From Roseburia faecis (GTDB taxonomy: Bacteria > Bacillota > Clostridia > Lachnospirales > Lachnospiraceae): a DNA stretch of 64,000 bases. Positions 17,667-24,935 of the stretch are shown here, piece after piece. Under the pieces are notes generated by a model. It had not been told where the DNA came from. It did not search any database and saw nothing but the letters and a program-made list of their open reading frames with translations. Every line of letters begins with the position of its first letter. Positions within the stretch are counted from its first letter, which is position 1. The DNA is taken from NCBI RefSeq assembly GCF_001406815.1, contig NZ_CVRR01000071.1:62001-126000 (forward strand), read 5' to 3'. The position numbers were made by a program, and so were the translations under genes.

Positions 17667-19442
17667 ATGAAAAATAAAACCAGAAGGCTTGCAGCATTTT
17701 TGCTTTCTGCAGCAGTTGTCATAACTGCTGTTCCGGGAATGCAGGAACGGGTTTATGCCCAGAAAACCGGCGGATACACAGAGTCACCCAAAAGTGAAAA
17801 TGTTCCGGTGGTACAAGAAACAAAATCCAGGCTGAAAAAGGCAGAAGCAGTGCCGTCCGCCTATATGAACAAGTTGTCGGAACTTACGATTCGCTATCCT
17901 GGCGTGCGTGATCAGGGAAAATATGATACGTGCTGGGCATTTTCCGCAATCGGACTTGCGGAGTTTGATCTGATTGCAGACAATCAGACGGCAGACAAAA
18001 GTATTGATCTGAGTGAATTGCAGCTTGCCTATTTTACTTATAATAATGTAGAAGACCCGCTGGGTGGAACATTTGGCGACTCTTTAAATATTATGAACCA
18101 TAAAAATTATCTGACCATGGGCGGAAATTTGGATTTCGCGAGCCGGACGCTTCTGCAGTGGGAAGGGGTGACGGACGAGAACCGTGTACCGTACGCTCTG
18201 GCACCGACCACCACGACACTGGCAAAAAGTTACGCTTTTGATCAGGATGTGGCACATCTGCAGAATGTATATATTATTAATATTCACAAAAATGCTACCC
18301 AGGTGAAATGTGAGATTATGCAGCACGGATCTGCCGGGCTGGGACTGTATATGGACGGAACGGCCAACTATGTGGGATCTGCAGTCTATGCAGAAACAGG
18401 AGAGAATGTGGCAACCTATTACTGCCCGACAAGCAGTGTTGCATCGAACCATGCAGTGAATATTGTGGGCTGGGATGATAATTTTCCGGCATCTTCGTTT
18501 AAAAATAAACCGGCAGGAGACGGAGCATGGCTTTGCAGGAACAGCTGGTCGGATAAGACAGAAAACAATATCAACAGTTATTTCTGGCTTTCTTATTATG
18601 ATAAATCCATCGAGGATGCTGCATGGATTTTTGATTTTGAGTCTGCGGATAATTATGATTATAATTATCAGTATGATGGTGGGGCAGATGTGGGAAAACT
18701 GCGTGGAATTTCGACTTCAGCGAATATTTTCAGGGCAAAAAAGGCAGATAATGAACTGGTGAAAGCAGTTTCAATTTCCCTTTCCAAAGATGCGAATGTT
18801 CCATATACGATCCGTGTATATACGAATCTGACAAACCTGCATAATCCTAAGAGTGGCATACTTGCAGCAAAGGTGTCCGGTACAACAACGTATGCCGGAA
18901 CCCATACCATCAGGCTGAATAAAGCGGTATCCGTACCTCAGGGAACTTACTATGCGGTTGTGGTAGAACTGCAGAAAAGCGGTGTCGGACTCGATATGGA
19001 ATATGCAGTCAGTGACAGCAGTTTAACCAGCCGGGTATATTGTGATTATAATCAGAGTTTCCTCTATCGCGGTGGCAGCTGGGAAGATGTGGCGGATGTA
19101 AGCACCAGTTACGGTGGAAGAATCGGAAACATCTGTATCAAGGCATATGCGGATAATGCAGGGACAAGTATCGGTGCGGTAGAGAATATAAAAGCAGTCC
19201 GCTGTGCAAAAAATGCAGTGCGTATTTCCTGGGGCAAAACGGCAGGTGCGAAAGGGTATGAAATTTATCAGGCATCCAGCAAGAACGGAACTTATAAAAA
19301 GATTGCAGCTACAACGTCCACAAAGTACAAAATTAAGACAACCTCAAAGAAGTCGGTATATTATAAAGTACGCGCTTATAAGACAACGCAGGGTATTCGG
19401 ATCTGTGGGAATTTTTCGGGATCTGTTGCTGTGAAACGTTAA
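17667..19442 (+). CDS. Secreted papain-family (C1A) cysteine protease with C-terminal FN3-like domain
   Basis: The 591-residue protein has a signal peptide (basic start, hydrophobic core to about residue 26, probable cut after V-Y-A). The C1A catalytic domain spans about 70-310: Cys in D-T-C-W-A-F-S-A (residue ~89), His in S-N-H-A-V-N-I-V-G-W-D (~261) and Asn in C-R-N-S-W-S (~290), all present. A beta-rich domain of the kind found with such proteases in clostridia (lectin-like) follows at ~340-495, then a fibronectin III-like module (~505-591). No propeptide-like inhibitor segment is obvious. It should act outside the cell on protein or peptide substrates. AAAGAGGTAG precedes the ATG. Confidence 0.88.
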   Translation: MKNKTRRLAAFLLSAAVVITAVPGMQERVYAQKTGGYTESPKSENVPVVQETKSRLKKAEAVPSAYMNKLSELTIRYPGVRDQGKYDTCWAFSAIGLAEFDLIADNQTADKSIDLSELQLAYFTYNNVEDPLGGTFGDSLNIMNHKNYLTMGGNLDFASRTLLQWEGVTDENRVPYALAPTTTTLAKSYAFDQDVAHLQNVYIINIHKNATQVKCEIMQHGSAGLGLYMDGTANYVGSAVYAETGENVATYYCPTSSVASNHAVNIVGWDDNFPASSFKNKPAGDGAWLCRNSWSDKTENNINSYFWLSYYDKSIEDAAWIFDFESADNYDYNYQYDGGADVGKLRGISTSANIFRAKKADNELVKAVSISLSKDANVPYTIRVYTNLTNLHNPKSGILAAKVSGTTTYAGTHTIRLNKAVSVPQGTYYAVVVELQKSGVGLDMEYAVSDSSLTSRVYCDYNQSFLYRGGSWEDVADVSTSYGGRIGNICIKAYADNAGTSIGAVENIKAVRCAKNAVRISWGKTAGAKGYEIYQASSKNGTYKKIAATTSTKYKIKTTSKKSVYYKVRAYKTTQGIRICGNFSGSVAVKR

Positions 19443-19457
19443 AAGAAAGGAAAAAGA

Positions 19458-20744
19458 ATGACCATTTTAATCAAAGGGGGACATGTCATCAATCCGGCAA
19501 CACAGATGGATGAGGTGGCAGATGTCCTGATCGAAGATCAGAAGATAAAAAAGATTGGAAAAGAACTTCCGGAAAAAGAAGCCGAACGTGTGATCAATGC
19601 GGACGGATGTTATGTGATGCCGGGATTTATTGATATGCATGTACATTTCCGCGATCCGGGATTTGAACAGAAAGAGGATATTTATACCGGGATGCAGGCC
19701 GCTGCGCATGGTGGATATACGACAGTGCTGACCATGCCGAATACAAAGCCGGTAGCAGACAATCCGGATATTGTCAATTATGTGCACAACAAAGCAAAAT
19801 CCGGGAACTGTATTCATGTCCTGCAGGTTGGTGCGGTGACAAAGGGACAGCAGGGAAAAGAGCTTGCGGATATTGAAGGAATGGTTAAGGCAGGAAGTCC
19901 GGCAATCAGCGAGGACGGAAAATCTGTCATGGATGCCGCTTTGTATCGGGACGGTATGCTTGAAGCAGCGCGTCTGGGCATTCCGGTACTTGCCCATTGC
20001 GAAGATATCCATATGGTACGCGGAGGTGTCATGAATGCCGATGCAAAAGCAAAAGAACTGGGACTTCCGGGAATTACCAATTCCGTGGAGGATGTGATTG
20101 TTGCAAGAGATATTATTCTGGCAAAAGATACCGGGGCACAGCTTCATCTGTGTCATTGTTCCACAAAGGATTCCGTGCTCATGGTAAAAGTGGCAAAGGA
20201 AGAAGGTGTCCGGGTGTCGGCAGAAGTGTGTCCGCATCACTTTACGCTGTCCACAGACGATATGAAAGAAGCGGATACCAATTACAAGATGAATCCGCCA
20301 CTCCGCACAAAGGAAGACGTGAAAGCACTGCGTGAGGGACTGCGGGATGGCATTATGGAAGTGATTTCCACAGACCATGCGCCACACACATTTGAAGATA
20401 AAAACCGTTCGATGCAGGAAGCACCGTTTGGAATTGTCGGACTGGAAACCGCCGCATGTCTTACACATAATGAACTGGTACTCGGTGGATATCTGACGCC
20501 GATGCAGATGGCAGCGTGTATGAGTTACCATCCGGCACAGATTGTCGGTATTGATAAGGGAGATATCCAGCCGGGAAAAGCGGCAGATGTCGTGATCTTT
20601 GATCCAGAGGAAACCTACCGCATTGACAAAAACACATTTGCTTCCAAGGGAAGAAATACACCGTTTGACGGGAAAGAAGTTACGGGACGTGTAAAGTGCA
20701 CGATCTGTGACGGCGAAGTTGTATTTAATGAATTAAATAAGTAA
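19458..20744 (+). CDS. pyrC: Dihydroorotase
   Basis: The 428-residue class I dihydroorotase cyclises carbamoyl aspartate to dihydroorotate. Metal ligands appear in D-M-H-V-H-F-R-D-P-G (about 58-67), H-C-E-D (about 180), C-P-H-H-F near 255 and the S-T-D-H-A-P-H loop near 305. It opens the pyrimidine cluster pyrC-pyrF-pyrK-pyrD; carAB and pyrB are not in the window. It starts only 15 bases after the protease stop with AGAAAGGAAAAAG as ribosome site. Confidence 0.96.
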   Translation: MTILIKGGHVINPATQMDEVADVLIEDQKIKKIGKELPEKEAERVINADGCYVMPGFIDMHVHFRDPGFEQKEDIYTGMQAAAHGGYTTVLTMPNTKPVADNPDIVNYVHNKAKSGNCIHVLQVGAVTKGQQGKELADIEGMVKAGSPAISEDGKSVMDAALYRDGMLEAARLGIPVLAHCEDIHMVRGGVMNADAKAKELGLPGITNSVEDVIVARDIILAKDTGAQLHLCHCSTKDSVLMVKVAKEEGVRVSAEVCPHHFTLSTDDMKEADTNYKMNPPLRTKEDVKALREGLRDGIMEVISTDHAPHTFEDKNRSMQEAPFGIVGLETAACLTHNELVLGGYLTPMQMAACMSYHPAQIVGIDKGDIQPGKAADVVIFDPEETYRIDKNTFASKGRNTPFDGKEVTGRVKCTICDGEVVFNELNK

Positions 20745-20769
20745 TAAATTAAGAAGGGAAATCAATCAC

Positions 20770-21702
20770 ATGATCAACAAATTAGTAGAAAAAATTAAAA
20801 AGACCAACGCACCTATCGTTGTGGGACTCGATCCGATGCTTTCTTATGTGCCGGAGCACATACAAAAAGCAGCGTTCGCTCAGTTCGGTGAGACGTTAGA
20901 GGGAGCAGCAGAAGCCATCTGGCAGTACAATAAAGCTATTGTTGATGCAACATACGACCTGATTCCTGCAGTGAAGCCGCAGATCGCGATGTATGAGCAG
21001 TTTGGTGTGGCCGGTGTAGCGGCATTCCAGAAGACGGTAGATTACTGCCACGAGAAAGATCTGGTTGTGATCGGAGATGTAAAGCGTGGGGATATCGGTT
21101 CCACATCCGCAGCCTATGCGACCGGACATCTCGGAAAAGTACAGATCGCAAGCAAAACATATACCGGTTTTAATGAGGATTTTGCTACAGTAAATCCATA
21201 TCTGGGAACCGATGGTATCAAGCCGTTTGTGGATGTATGCAAAGAAGAAAAGAAAGGAATCTTTATTCTCGTAAAGACCTCCAATCCATCCAGCGGAGAG
21301 TTCCAGGATCGTCTGATCGACGGTCGTCCGCTGTATGAACTGGTTGGTGAAAAGGTAGCAGAGTGGGGAAGCGAATGTATGGGAGATTCCTACAGCTATG
21401 TTGGAGCAGTTGTCGGAGCAACGTATCCGGAGCAGGGAGAAATTCTTCGTAAAGTGATGCCGAAATCGTTCATTTTGGTACCGGGTTATGGTGCACAGGG
21501 AGGACAGGGCAAGGATCTGGTACATTTCTTTAATGAGGATGGATTAGGAGCAATTGTAAACTCTTCCCGTGGTATCATCTGTGCTTACAAACAGGATAAG
21601 TATAAAGAGCAGGGAATTACACCGGAGAACTTCGCAGATGCCTCCCGTCTGGCAGTCAAAGATATGATCGCAGACATATCCGGAGCACTTGCACAAAGAT
21701 AA
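20770..21702 (+). CDS. pyrF: Orotidine 5'-phosphate decarboxylase (long form)
   Basis: The 310-residue protein belongs to the longer OMP decarboxylase subgroup. The catalytic motif is D-V-K-R-G-D-I-G-S-T (about 98-107), preceded by V-G-L-D-P near 20 and followed by V-P-G-Y-G-A-Q-G-G near 240. It converts OMP to UMP, the last step of the pathway. It lies 25 bases after pyrC and 42 before pyrK. Confidence 0.96.
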   Translation: MINKLVEKIKKTNAPIVVGLDPMLSYVPEHIQKAAFAQFGETLEGAAEAIWQYNKAIVDATYDLIPAVKPQIAMYEQFGVAGVAAFQKTVDYCHEKDLVVIGDVKRGDIGSTSAAYATGHLGKVQIASKTYTGFNEDFATVNPYLGTDGIKPFVDVCKEEKKGIFILVKTSNPSSGEFQDRLIDGRPLYELVGEKVAEWGSECMGDSYSYVGAVVGATYPEQGEILRKVMPKSFILVPGYGAQGGQGKDLVHFFNEDGLGAIVNSSRGIICAYKQDKYKEQGITPENFADASRLAVKDMIADISGALAQR

Positions 21703-21744
21703 AAATAAAGTCGTGATTTTACAAAAGGGAGACAGTTGGATTTT

Positions 21745-22536
21745 ATGAGCGAAAAATTTCAGGAAAATGTTACGGTGCTGAAGCAGCAGTGCATCGGAAA
21801 AGATATCTATGACATGACAATCCAGACGAAGCATATTGCAGGACATGCAAAGGCAGGACAGTTTGTATCATTGTACAGTAATGATGCCAGCAAACTGCTG
21901 CCACGTCCGATCAGCCTGTGTGGGATTGATGCAGAGGCAGGAACACTTCGTCTGGTATACCGGGTAACGGGAGAAGGAACCGGAACGGAAGAATTCTCCC
22001 GGTTAAAAGCGGGCGATACGATCCGGGTACTGGGACCGCTTGGAAACGGATTTACCGTGGAGCCGGGAAAGAAAGCTTTCCTGATCGGCGGAGGAATCGG
22101 AATTCCTCCGATGCTTGAACTTGCAAAGAGCATCAAGGCTGCCGGCACCTGTGAATTTGTCAGTGTGATGGGATACCGGGATGCACAGACGTTTCTTCTG
22201 GATGAATTTAAAGAACAGGGAGACTGTTACGTGGCAACGGAAGATGGAAGTGTCGGTGCAAAGGGAAATGTGCTGGATGCCATGAAAGAATATAAATTAA
22301 ATGCAGATGTAATATATGCGTGCGGACCGACACCGATGCTGCGGGCGTTGAAAGCGTATGCAGCAGAGCAGGGCATGACCTGTTATATTTCCATGGAAGA
22401 ACGGATGGCATGCGGAATCGGTGCATGTCTGGCATGTGTGTGCGATTCCAAAGAAAAAGATGCACATTCCAATGTGAAAAACAAGAGAATCTGTAAAGAA
22501 GGACCGGTATTTCTGGCTGAGGAGGTGGATCTGTAA
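21745..22536 (+). CDS. pyrK: Dihydroorotate dehydrogenase electron-transfer subunit
   Basis: This FAD and 2Fe-2S protein passes electrons from PyrD to NAD+. FAD-binding R-P-I-S-L-C is near residue 53, the NAD loop G-G-G-I-G-I-P-P-M near 118, and the 2Fe-2S cysteines cluster in C-G-I-G-A-C-L-A-C-V-C plus a later cysteine. Start uncertain: ATG 21745 (263 residues) stands 13 bases after GGGAG, while an in-frame TTG at 21736 stands 4 bases after it. The stop overlaps pyrD (TAATG), so subunits are coupled in translation. Confidence 0.94.
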   Translation: MSEKFQENVTVLKQQCIGKDIYDMTIQTKHIAGHAKAGQFVSLYSNDASKLLPRPISLCGIDAEAGTLRLVYRVTGEGTGTEEFSRLKAGDTIRVLGPLGNGFTVEPGKKAFLIGGGIGIPPMLELAKSIKAAGTCEFVSVMGYRDAQTFLLDEFKEQGDCYVATEDGSVGAKGNVLDAMKEYKLNADVIYACGPTPMLRALKAYAAEQGMTCYISMEERMACGIGACLACVCDSKEKDAHSNVKNKRICKEGPVFLAEEVDL

Positions 22537-23441
22537 TGAATACAAGTGTGGAATTATGTGGTGTTACCTTAAAAAACCCGGTAATGACGGCATCCGGAAC
22601 CTTTGGCTCCGGAGCAGAATACAGTGAATTTACAGACTTAAACCGGCTTGGTGCGGTGGTTACCAAAGGTGTGGCAAATGTACCGTGGCCGGGAAATCCG
22701 ACTCCGCGTGTGGCAGAAGTCTATGGCGGGATGCTCAACGCCGTGGGATTGCAGAATCCGGGAATTGATCTGTTCTGCGAGAGAGATATTCCATTCCTGA
22801 AAAAATATGATACTAAAATTATTGTAAACGTATGCGGACACTCGACAGAGGAATATGTGGAAGTGGTAAAACGGCTGGCAGAAGAGCCGGTGGATATGCT
22901 GGAAATCAATATTTCCTGCCCGAACGTAAAAGAGGGTGGAATTGCTTTTGGACAGGATCCGAAAGCGGTAGAAGCAATCACAAAGGAAATGAAAAAGTAT
23001 GCAAAACAGCCGGTGATCATGAAACTGAGTCCGAATGTCACAGACATCACAGAGATGGCGCGTGCAGCGGAAGCAGGTGGTGCGGATGCCTTGTCTTTGA
23101 TTAACACGATCACGGGAATGAAGATTGATATCAACCGGAGAAAATTTGTTCTTGCAAACAAGACCGGTGGGATGTCCGGTCCGGCCATTCATCCGGTAGC
23201 CGTGCGTATGGTTTATCAGACGGCACAGGCAGTAAAGATTCCGATCATTGGAATGGGAGGAATTATGAATGCTGCAGATGCGATTGAGATGATACTGGCG
23301 GGTGCGACAGCTGTATCTGTCGGCACCGCCAATTTCCAGAATCCGGCAGTGACCATGGAAATTGTAGAAGGGATTGAGCGCTACATGGAAAAATATCATG
23401 TGAGCGATATCAAAGAACTAATCGGTGCCGTTTCGGAATAA
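22536..23441 (+). CDS. pyrD: Dihydroorotate dehydrogenase, type 1B catalytic subunit
   Basis: The 301-residue FMN enzyme oxidises dihydroorotate to orotate. Type 1B identity is shown by the active-site cysteine in N-I-S-C-P-N-V-K-E-G-G (about 128-138), the flanking M-T-A-S-G-T-F-G-S near 18, and the adjacent pyrK. Phosphate loop G-M-G-G-I near 243. AGGAGGTGG precedes the ATG inside pyrK. Confidence 0.96.
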   Translation: MNTSVELCGVTLKNPVMTASGTFGSGAEYSEFTDLNRLGAVVTKGVANVPWPGNPTPRVAEVYGGMLNAVGLQNPGIDLFCERDIPFLKKYDTKIIVNVCGHSTEEYVEVVKRLAEEPVDMLEINISCPNVKEGGIAFGQDPKAVEAITKEMKKYAKQPVIMKLSPNVTDITEMARAAEAGGADALSLINTITGMKIDINRRKFVLANKTGGMSGPAIHPVAVRMVYQTAQAVKIPIIGMGGIMNAADAIEMILAGATAVSVGTANFQNPAVTMEIVEGIERYMEKYHVSDIKELIGAVSE

Positions 23442-23459
23442 TAAAGATATGGTAACTGC

Positions 23460-23660
23460 TTACTGTTTTTGAATATATTGTACCAGGGATTTCATTTTGG
23501 CAGCAATGTTTTCCAGAATCTGTGTGTTTACGGTCTCTGCATCCATTGTTTCGGATGCATGGGCGGTCAGTTCTTCAGAAACTGCGGAAATTGTCTGTAC
23601 GGAATCTGAAATTGCCTGATTAGAGTTACGCAGATCTGTGGTATTGCTGGTCAGTTCCTC
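23460..23660 (-). pseudogene. C-terminal remnant of a methyl-accepting chemotaxis protein
   Basis: Read on the minus strand, 23660 to 23460 encodes about 66 residues with the character of a chemoreceptor C-terminal helix: E-E-L-T-S-N-T-T-D-L-R, then I-S-A-V-S-E-E-L-T-A-H-A-S-E-T, ending I-Q-K-Q and a stop at 23460-23462. There is no start codon, ribosome site or signalling tip; upstream the frame turns to unrelated sequence and hits a stop at 23682-23684. It is a decayed gene end between pyrD and pyrE. Confidence 0.75.
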
Positions 23661-23709
23661 GCAACACAGTAAAAGTAACCGTTAAATAACAGCCGGATCC
23701 GTATTTAAG

Positions 23710-23770
23710 AACAGCATCCGAAACTTTGCGGGGCGGATCGCCTCGCAGGGTTGGGGATGCTGTTTCTTTT
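23710..23770 (+). terminator. Two-tier hairpin terminator between pyrD and pyrE
   Basis: An outer 10-bp stem AACAGCATCC (23710-23719) / GGATGCTGTT (23755-23764) encloses an inner stem TGCGGGGC / GCCTCGCA (23727-23734 / 23740-23747, with one G-U pair). TTTCTTTTTA follows. It likely ends the pyrC-pyrD transcript or the remnant region before the pyrE promoter. Confidence 0.7.
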
Positions 23771-23783
23771 TATGATTCGCGCA

Positions 23784-23812
23784 TTGAAAACCCACCGGAA
23801 GTATGCTAAAAT
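23784..23812 (+). promoter_or_regulatory. Extended -10 promoter for pyrE
   Basis: TTGAAA (23784-23789), 17-bp spacer, and TGC-TAAAAT (-10 at 23807-23812). It shows that pyrE is transcribed apart from pyrC-pyrD and rules out a long pyrE start at 23803, which would lie inside the promoter. Confidence 0.82.
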
Positions 23813-23874
23813 TTAATAGAAAACTGCGAAATAACAAGGGCAGAATGCCTTTTGATACAGGAGGAAAGTATACA

Positions 23875-24555
23875 ATGGAAAGTTACAAGAGTGAGTTCAT
23901 TGAGTTTATGGTAGAGAGTGATGTTCTCAAATTTGGCGATTTTACACTGAAGAGTGGAAGAAAATCGCCATTTTTTATGAATGCAGGTGCATACGTGACA
24001 GGTTCCCAGTTAAAGAAACTCGGAGAGTATTATGCAAAGGCGATCCACGCCAGTTACGGGGATGATTTTGATGTGTTATTCGGACCGGCATACAAGGGAA
24101 TTCCACTGGCTGTTGTTACCGCAATTGCATTCAGTGAATTGTACGGAAAAGAGATCCGTTACTGCAGTGACCGCAAGGAAGCCAAGGATCACGGGGCAGA
24201 CAAAGGCGGATTTTTAGGAAGCAGCTTAAAAGATGGAGACCGCGTGGTGATGATCGAGGATGTGACGACATCCGGCAAGTCCATGGAAGAAACTGTTCCA
24301 AAAGTACGTGGGGCTGCAAACGTTGAGATCGTTGGTCTTATGGTCAGCTTAAACCGCATGGAAGTCGGACAGGGCGGCGTAAAGAGCGCACTCGATGAAA
24401 TTCATGAGAAATATGGTTTTGAAGGAAAAGCAATTGTTACCATGGAAGAAGTGGTAGAACACTTATATAATCGGGAATGTCAGGGCAGAATTGTAATTGA
24501 TGACACGATCAGGAAAGCAATCGATGCCTATTATGAGCAGTATGGATGCAAATAA
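23875..24555 (+). CDS. pyrE: Orotate phosphoribosyltransferase
   Basis: The 226-residue enzyme joins orotate and PRPP to OMP. The PRPP-binding motif is V-V-M-I-E-D-V-T-T-S-G-K-S (about 122-134); F-G-P-A-Y-K-G-I-P-L and E-A-K-D-H-G mark the family. ATG 23875 is chosen because AGGAGG (23859-23864) precedes it and the promoter excludes earlier starts. A small membrane-protein gene follows after 30 bases. Confidence 0.96.
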   Translation: MESYKSEFIEFMVESDVLKFGDFTLKSGRKSPFFMNAGAYVTGSQLKKLGEYYAKAIHASYGDDFDVLFGPAYKGIPLAVVTAIAFSELYGKEIRYCSDRKEAKDHGADKGGFLGSSLKDGDRVVMIEDVTTSGKSMEETVPKVRGAANVEIVGLMVSLNRMEVGQGGVKSALDEIHEKYGFEGKAIVTMEEVVEHLYNRECQGRIVIDDTIRKAIDAYYEQYGCK

Positions 24556-24585
24556 GCAAAAAGGTTGTAGGAAAGAGAGACGCAT

Positions 24586-24912
24586 ATGAGAAACCGGAGA
24601 AGACGTGGCTATAAGTTTACCGAGAAAAAACATTCCAGACAGGGAATACTGGCCACGGTATTAGCACTTGCTCTTCTGGTATGGTATCTTGTGTTCCTGA
24701 AGCTTGCTTTTCAGGGAGGCGGTTCGCTGTCTGCTTATTATGGGAGCGCAGGAGTCGTTGCGATGATCGCAACATTTGTTGTTCTTGTCATCGCAGCCAA
24801 AAGTCTGCGGGAAGAAGATTCCTTCCAGTTGTTTCCGAGACTGGGACTGGGACTGACCCTTTTGGATATGGTATGCTGGATCGGAACCTATATCTGGGGA
24901 TTTTTGAGCTAA
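24586..24912 (+). CDS. Small membrane protein, 108 aa (DUF6142-like)
   Basis: A basic N-terminus (about 22 residues, many K/R) is followed by three hydrophobic segments: about 23-45, 50-70 and 83-106. The sequence resembles a family of short Lachnospiraceae membrane proteins that I recall as DUF6142; this is not certain. Function unknown. It lies between pyrE and an aminopeptidase gene, 23 bases before the latter, likely in one transcript. GGAAAGAGAG precedes the ATG. Confidence 0.7.
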   Translation: MRNRRRRGYKFTEKKHSRQGILATVLALALLVWYLVFLKLAFQGGGSLSAYYGSAGVVAMIATFVVLVIAAKSLREEDSFQLFPRLGLGLTLLDMVCWIGTYIWGFLS

Positions 24913-24935
24913 AAATTATAAGAAGGAAACAAACT

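Noticed and set aside
19467-20531. 354-codon open frame antisense to pyrC
   Set aside because: Cys/His-rich shadow of a conserved enzyme gene with no supporting start.
23803-23874. Longer N-terminus for PyrE starting at 23803
   Set aside because: This start overlaps the -10 box of the pyrE promoter; AGGAGG supports 23875.
24681-24935. N-terminal extension of the M29 aminopeptidase from 24681
   Set aside because: It lies within the small membrane-protein gene in another frame and has no site; ATG 24936 does.
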